Source: Rhizobium grahamii CCGE 502 (GTDB lineage Bacteria; Pseudomonadota; Alphaproteobacteria; Rhizobiales; Rhizobiaceae). From it: DNA of 37,781 bases. The stretch spans positions 1 to 37,781 of the forward strand of contig NZ_AEYE02000018.1 of the NCBI RefSeq assembly GCF_000298315.2, in the 5' to 3' direction. The position numbers and the translations under genes are program-made. A model generated the notes under the pieces. It saw only the letters and a program-made list of their open reading frames with translations, was not told where the DNA came from and made no database searches. This document shows, one piece after another, positions 35,672 to 37,781 of this stretch. Position 1 is the first letter of the stretch, and each line of letters begins with the position of its first letter.

Positions 35672-35685
35672 AAAGGAGCGCGTTG

Positions 35686-35871
35686 ATGACCGATACCAAA
35701 ATCCCACAGCTCATCTTCGCTTTGAGTGTCGCCCGGGAAATCGCGGACAATCAAGGCTTCGCGACCTTGGTTTCGCTAATCGATGAGGCGATAAAAGAAG
35801 CCAAGGAAGAGGCTCTGCGATGCGGTATCGTCATCGAGACCGAGACGACTGGCTCGGAGCCAATTGACTGA
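35686..35871 (+). CDS. Small hypothetical protein, 61 aa
   Basis: MTDTKIPQLIFALSVAREIA, then a helical, acidic region (LVSLIDEAIKEAKEEALRCG) ending in a Thr-rich tail. SD AGGAG seven bases before the ATG at 35686. An in-frame ATG at 35668 overlaps the stop of the 42-residue frame and is an alternative start. Looks like a small soluble helical protein; family unknown. Confidence 0.55.
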   Translation: MTDTKIPQLIFALSVAREIADNQGFATLVSLIDEAIKEAKEEALRCGIVIETETTGSEPID

Positions 35872-36404
35872 GCATTCATTTCTCGGCTCGAGCCGGACTG
35901 AACTGTAGTACCGGGCTAAGATTGGACCCGCCGCTCTGTGCACGAAGTTCCCGACTGTTCATCAAGTCGGCCAGATCAACAGCCTCCGGTTTGAAAGCTG
36001 GTCCTTCCACCTATCGCCGTAGGCCCGGACTGCAAATCAACAACAACCCACTTTGTGGTGCTAGGGGCAAAACTCCTGACGCTATTGCGCTCAATTCCAA
36101 CTCTCTGTAGCAATCGTCTACTCAATTCTGGAAATCGAACCTTAAATACAAGTCCACAGCTGCGCTTCTTGCCGAGTTATACGTTGCGATTTTACTTTTC
36201 CGGGCTCTTTTTCATGACAACACTTGCAACTCTTAAACACTCTATTGCCGCGAGGCTGACGGCTCTCGGCATCTTCCTTTGCCTCTTCCCGCTGATAGCG
36301 ATGCTGCTCACGAGTTGTCTACTGATCGCGTGCTTTGAACTTAGAAGGCGCATCACCGCTTCCTCTTCGTCTTCTCCTCAACGGGCCGAAACCGAAGGGC
36401 CGAG
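35872..36404. other. Intergenic stretch, no confident gene
   Basis: 533 bp. A hydrophobic frame from 36214 to 36420 lacks an SD and runs into the terminator hairpin of the minus-strand sRNA, so I do not call it. The palindrome CGGCTCGAGCCG near 35884 follows the small gene but has no U-run. Confidence 0.4.
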
Positions 36405-36433
36405 AAAAAGCCCCGCTTGATGGCAGGCGGGGC
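36405..36433 (-). terminator. Rho-independent terminator, minus strand
   Basis: On the minus strand: GCCCCGC, a 10-base loop, GCGGGGC, then TTTTT (36409-36405). There is no U-run on the plus strand, so it serves a minus-strand transcript, although the only nearby protein genes are on the plus strand. Confidence 0.8.
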
Positions 36434-36484
36434 AGTTGGTGTCAGGGAAAGGAAAGAAGGAGGTGCGTGCGTCTCCTTCTCTGC
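36405..36484 (-). ncRNA. Putative stress-induced small RNA 1 (about 80 nt)
   Basis: Delimited by an EcfG-like promoter (GGAAC-N16-CGTT) and a canonical terminator, with no open frame between. Predicted structure from the 5' end: hairpin AGAAGGAG/CTCCTTCT (36480-36473 with 36462-36455, loop ACGCACGCAC), a pyrimidine-rich linker (TTCCTTTCCCTGACACCAAC), then the terminator stem. CCUCCUUCU can pair with Shine-Dalgarno sequences, so a riboregulator acting on translation starts is plausible. In Caulobacter, GsrN is an sRNA controlled by the same class of sigma factor; homology is not claimed. The 5' end is estimated from promoter spacing. An alternative is tandem terminators for an antisense transcript. 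Confidence 0.55.
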
Positions 36485-36490
36485 GCGCGT

Positions 36491-36515
36491 AACGGAACAG
36501 ATCCGCATTTGTTCC
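36491..36515 (-). promoter_or_regulatory. EcfG/RpoE2-type promoter of sRNA 1
   Basis: Minus strand: GGAAC (36515-36511), exactly 16 bases, CGTT (36494-36491). This is a perfect match to the known general-stress consensus GGAAC-N16/17-CGTT. It lies 29 bp from the Nudix start and points the other way. Confidence 0.65.
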
Positions 36516-36543
36516 AATCGGCCAGCAACGTCTTGATCTTTTT

Positions 36544-37113
36544 ATGGGCCTGCCTTACTTCATCGACCTGATGGCGCCCAAGAAGAAACCGGCAAAGGCC
36601 CGAACGGGCAAGTCAAAGCCGCTGCTACAACAGCTTGCAGCCAAGCCGGAGAATCTCTTTACCGGCAACTGGAAACAGCAGTACGCCGCATTGTGCTTCC
36701 GCTACAGGAATGGCGAACCTTCGATTGAGATACTTGTCGTCACGTCGCGCGACAGTGGTCGCTGGATCATCCCGAAGGGATGGCCCATCGAGGGCAAGGC
36801 GGCTCATGAGTCAGCCGCTATCGAAGCTTGGGAAGAGGCCGGAGTTCGAGGCAAGGTGAGAAAGAAGCCAGTCGGCAGGTACACCTACCTGAAGCTCCTG
36901 GGGGACGGCGATGTGGCGCCTTGCATCGTCGATATCTTTCAAATTGAAATAAGAAAAGAGTCAAATGACTTCAAAGAGCGCGGAGAGCGAACCTTGGAGT
37001 GGGTCAGCCCCGACGAAGCGGCACGTCGCGTGCGAGAGGTCGAGTTGAAATCCCTCTTGGTCGAATTCAAACCGCTAGGTCGCAGGAAGGGTGATCGGGT
37101 CCCTCCGGCTTAA
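36544..37113 (+). CDS. Nudix hydrolase
   Basis: A 189-residue protein. A basic N-terminus (APKKKPAKARTGKSKP) precedes the Nudix fold. The Nudix box lies in WIIPKGWPIEGKAAHESAAI and EAWEEAGV: the metal-binding EE and the initial Gly are present, while the first Glu and the Arg of the classical box are Lys and Ile. The KGWP motif is typical of the diphosphoinositol-polyphosphate/ADP-ribose-like subgroup in alphaproteobacteria, which hydrolyses nucleoside-diphosphate-X or polyphosphate-type substrates. Neither the ATG at 36544 nor that at 36571 has a good SD. It lies between two minus-strand sRNA candidates. Substrate unknown. Confidence 0.85.
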   Translation: MGLPYFIDLMAPKKKPAKARTGKSKPLLQQLAAKPENLFTGNWKQQYAALCFRYRNGEPSIEILVVTSRDSGRWIIPKGWPIEGKAAHESAAIEAWEEAGVRGKVRKKPVGRYTYLKLLGDGDVAPCIVDIFQIEIRKESNDFKERGERTLEWVSPDEAARRVREVELKSLLVEFKPLGRRKGDRVPPA

Positions 37114-37181
37114 GTAATTTGCTGCCGTTAAAGCTCACGACGTGTTCCACACACGGGCTATCCTCAAACACGCACAGGTAA

Positions 37182-37220
37182 GAAAAAATGCCCCGCATTA
37201 CGCAAAACAGAGCGGGGCAT
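37182..37220 (-). terminator. Rho-independent terminator, minus strand
   Basis: Minus strand: ATGCCCCGC (37220-37212), a 15-base loop, GCGGGGCAT (37196-37188), then TTTTTT. A perfect 9-bp stem. It serves the second sRNA and possibly read-through from the truncated minus-strand gene at the right edge. Confidence 0.85.
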
Positions 37221-37256
37221 CCAGTTGGGGATGCGTTGAGCGGGCTGCTCAAGCAT
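37182..37256 (-). ncRNA. Putative stress-induced small RNA 2 (about 75 nt)
   Basis: Bounded by an EcfG-like promoter and the terminator at 37182-37220. Predicted from the 5' end: hairpin TTGAGC/GCTCAA (37252-37247 with 37241-37236, loop AGCCC); a possible hairpin GCATCC/GGATGC (37234-37217) that overlaps the first terminator arm and so competes with it; and the terminator. The segment CCAACTGGATGCCCCGC resembles CCAACTGCCCCGC of sRNA 1, so the two may be siblings. No coding potential is visible. The 5' end is estimated. Confidence 0.5.
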
Positions 37257-37262
37257 GAGGGT

Positions 37263-37287
37263 AACCGAAATCCGCTCCGTAAGTTCC
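37263..37287 (-). promoter_or_regulatory. EcfG/RpoE2-type promoter of sRNA 2
   Basis: Minus strand: GGAAC (37287-37283), 16 bases, GGTT (37266-37263); one mismatch to CGTT, identical in layout to the candidate at 23172-23196. The terminator ends about 75 bases downstream of the predicted start. Confidence 0.5.
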
Positions 37288-37315
37288 GCCTGATATCAAA
37301 GCTATTGAAAGCTCA

Positions 37316-37462
37316 GGGCAGGTTCCTGGCGCCAAGGGATGTGCGTTCCTGGCGTTTAAGAACCTGCCCCTCGGTCCCTGCGAACAGGGATGCGGATCCG
37401 GGCTTCAGCAAATGGGCAGGAGGCCACGAGAGGGTTGGTATCCGCGACACCTCGCGGCCTCC
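37316..37462. other. Densely structured non-coding stretch
   Basis: It contains a 54-nt hairpin (GGGCAGGTTC at 37316-37325 with GAACCTGCCC at 37360-37369, with further pairing inside). A short hairpin TCCCTG/CAGGGA (37375-37390) has a UUCG loop on the minus strand. A 12-bp stem with one mismatch pairs GGAGGCCACGAG (37419-37430) with CTCGCGGCCTCC (37451-37462). Neither strand shows a convincing gene. It is probably 3' untranslated sequence of the minus-strand gene at the right edge or an unrecognised RNA element. Confidence 0.45.
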
Positions 37463-37526
37463 ATATCCTTCCACCGAGGGAAGAACGGGTAGAGAGTACC
37501 GGCGAGGCGAGCCACGCGACACGGAC

Positions 37527-37781
37527 CTAGGTCCTAAAGAGACTTAACCTTTCGGAGGATACCGTCCATTCGTAGGTCGAATTGCCGCGCTCGGCTTTGC
37601 CCTTGGCAGCATCTATGATTGCCTCTCGTAGGTCCTGGTTTTCGTCTCACGGTCGCCCTACCTTCCGCATCCCAAATAAAATTTTCGGAGCCACCTAGAC
37701 GAGCAGAGATCAATTGCCCATTGTGGAATCCTGCCTTGTAATTTCGGAGGTACAGATGGACGCGGATGTCCCCATCAAGCG
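37527..37781 (-). pseudogene. Frameshifted 3' end of an unknown gene
   Basis: On the minus strand the right edge reads coding-like sequence (GDIRVHLYLRNYKAGFHNGQ, then GGSENFIWDAEGRATV) in one frame. After one extra base near 37647 it continues in another frame (DENQDLREAIIDAAKGKAER, then STYEWTVSSERLSLF) to a TAG at 37527-37529. Upstream the second frame is closed by TGA at the junction. Either the gene is broken, or there is a base error or a programmed shift. The 5' part lies outside the window; no family recognised. Confidence 0.5.

Noticed and set aside
36214-36420. Hydrophobic 68-codon frame
   Set aside because: No SD, and it ends inside the minus-strand terminator hairpin.
37188-37547. 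Plus-strand open frame of 119 codons
   Set aside because: Its ATG lies inside the perfect terminator stem of the minus-strand sRNA, there is no SD, and the protein is Arg/Gly/Pro-rich as expected from hairpin-rich DNA read by chance.
37222-37560. Retron-type msr/msd RNA or group II intron
   Set aside because: No reverse transcriptase is in view and no intron domain V motif; the hairpins alone do not support it.
37756-37781. ATG after CGGAGG at the right edge, as a possible new plus-strand gene
   Set aside because: The minus strand here reads as coherent protein in one frame, so the SD-like sequence is probably chance; only eight codons are visible.

Overview
The window looks like a chromosomal accessory stretch of an alphaproteobacterium of the Rhizobiaceae (Rhizobium, Sinorhizobium or Agrobacterium type). 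Pointers are the IS66-type element, the very long multi-HAMP hybrid kinase, the CHASE2 cyclase, the rhizobial type of winged-helix/TolB-like protein, and several sites resembling the promoters of the alphaproteobacterial general-stress sigma factor EcfG/RpoE2. All identifications come from reading the sequence; no database search was run.

Layout. 1-360: the end of an IS66-family element. 617-3577: a remnant of a surface-polysaccharide locus (PglD-like acetyltransferase and two GT4 glycosyltransferases), with a base composition unlike the rest. 4028-10438: a signalling module. A large FecR-TPR-beta-barrel protein is translationally coupled to a CHASE2 class III nucleotide cyclase, and a small DUF5706 (Pycsar-effector-like) membrane protein is transcribed divergently. 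10638-16093: small hypotheticals, a DUF882/M15-type murein peptidase, a DnaQ-like exonuclease and a membrane-tethered winged-helix/TolB-like protein. 16289-22734: an Afu/Fbp-type ABC importer operon (binding protein, fused double permease, ATPase) ending in an inositol-monophosphatase-family enzyme. It is divergent from a LacI-type regulator, and two identical-architecture operators (TTGCA-N6-TGCAA) lie between them. 22935-24077: a small stress-type membrane protein and a secreted Gly-rich protein. 24463-26289: a GlmS-type aminotransferase. 26344-34336: a two-gene signalling operon made of a 2100-residue soluble hybrid kinase with 11 tandem HAMP-like units and a REC-HK-REC hybrid kinase. 34546-37781: small proteins, a Nudix hydrolase, and two probable minus-strand small RNAs. 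Each RNA has an EcfG-like promoter (GGAAC-N16-CGTT or GGTT) and a canonical Rho-independent terminator. The window ends in a frameshifted minus-strand gene.

How the parts may work together. The importer, phosphatase and LacI regulator form a self-contained uptake and catabolic unit, plausibly for a phosphorylated sugar or polyol. The barrel protein and CHASE2 cyclase look like an envelope-sensing system with a cyclic-nucleotide output; the divergent DUF5706 protein is a possible responder. The right end looks like a general-stress neighbourhood. The two candidate sRNAs flanking the Nudix gene, which share a similar 3' end, are the most unexpected feature of the window.
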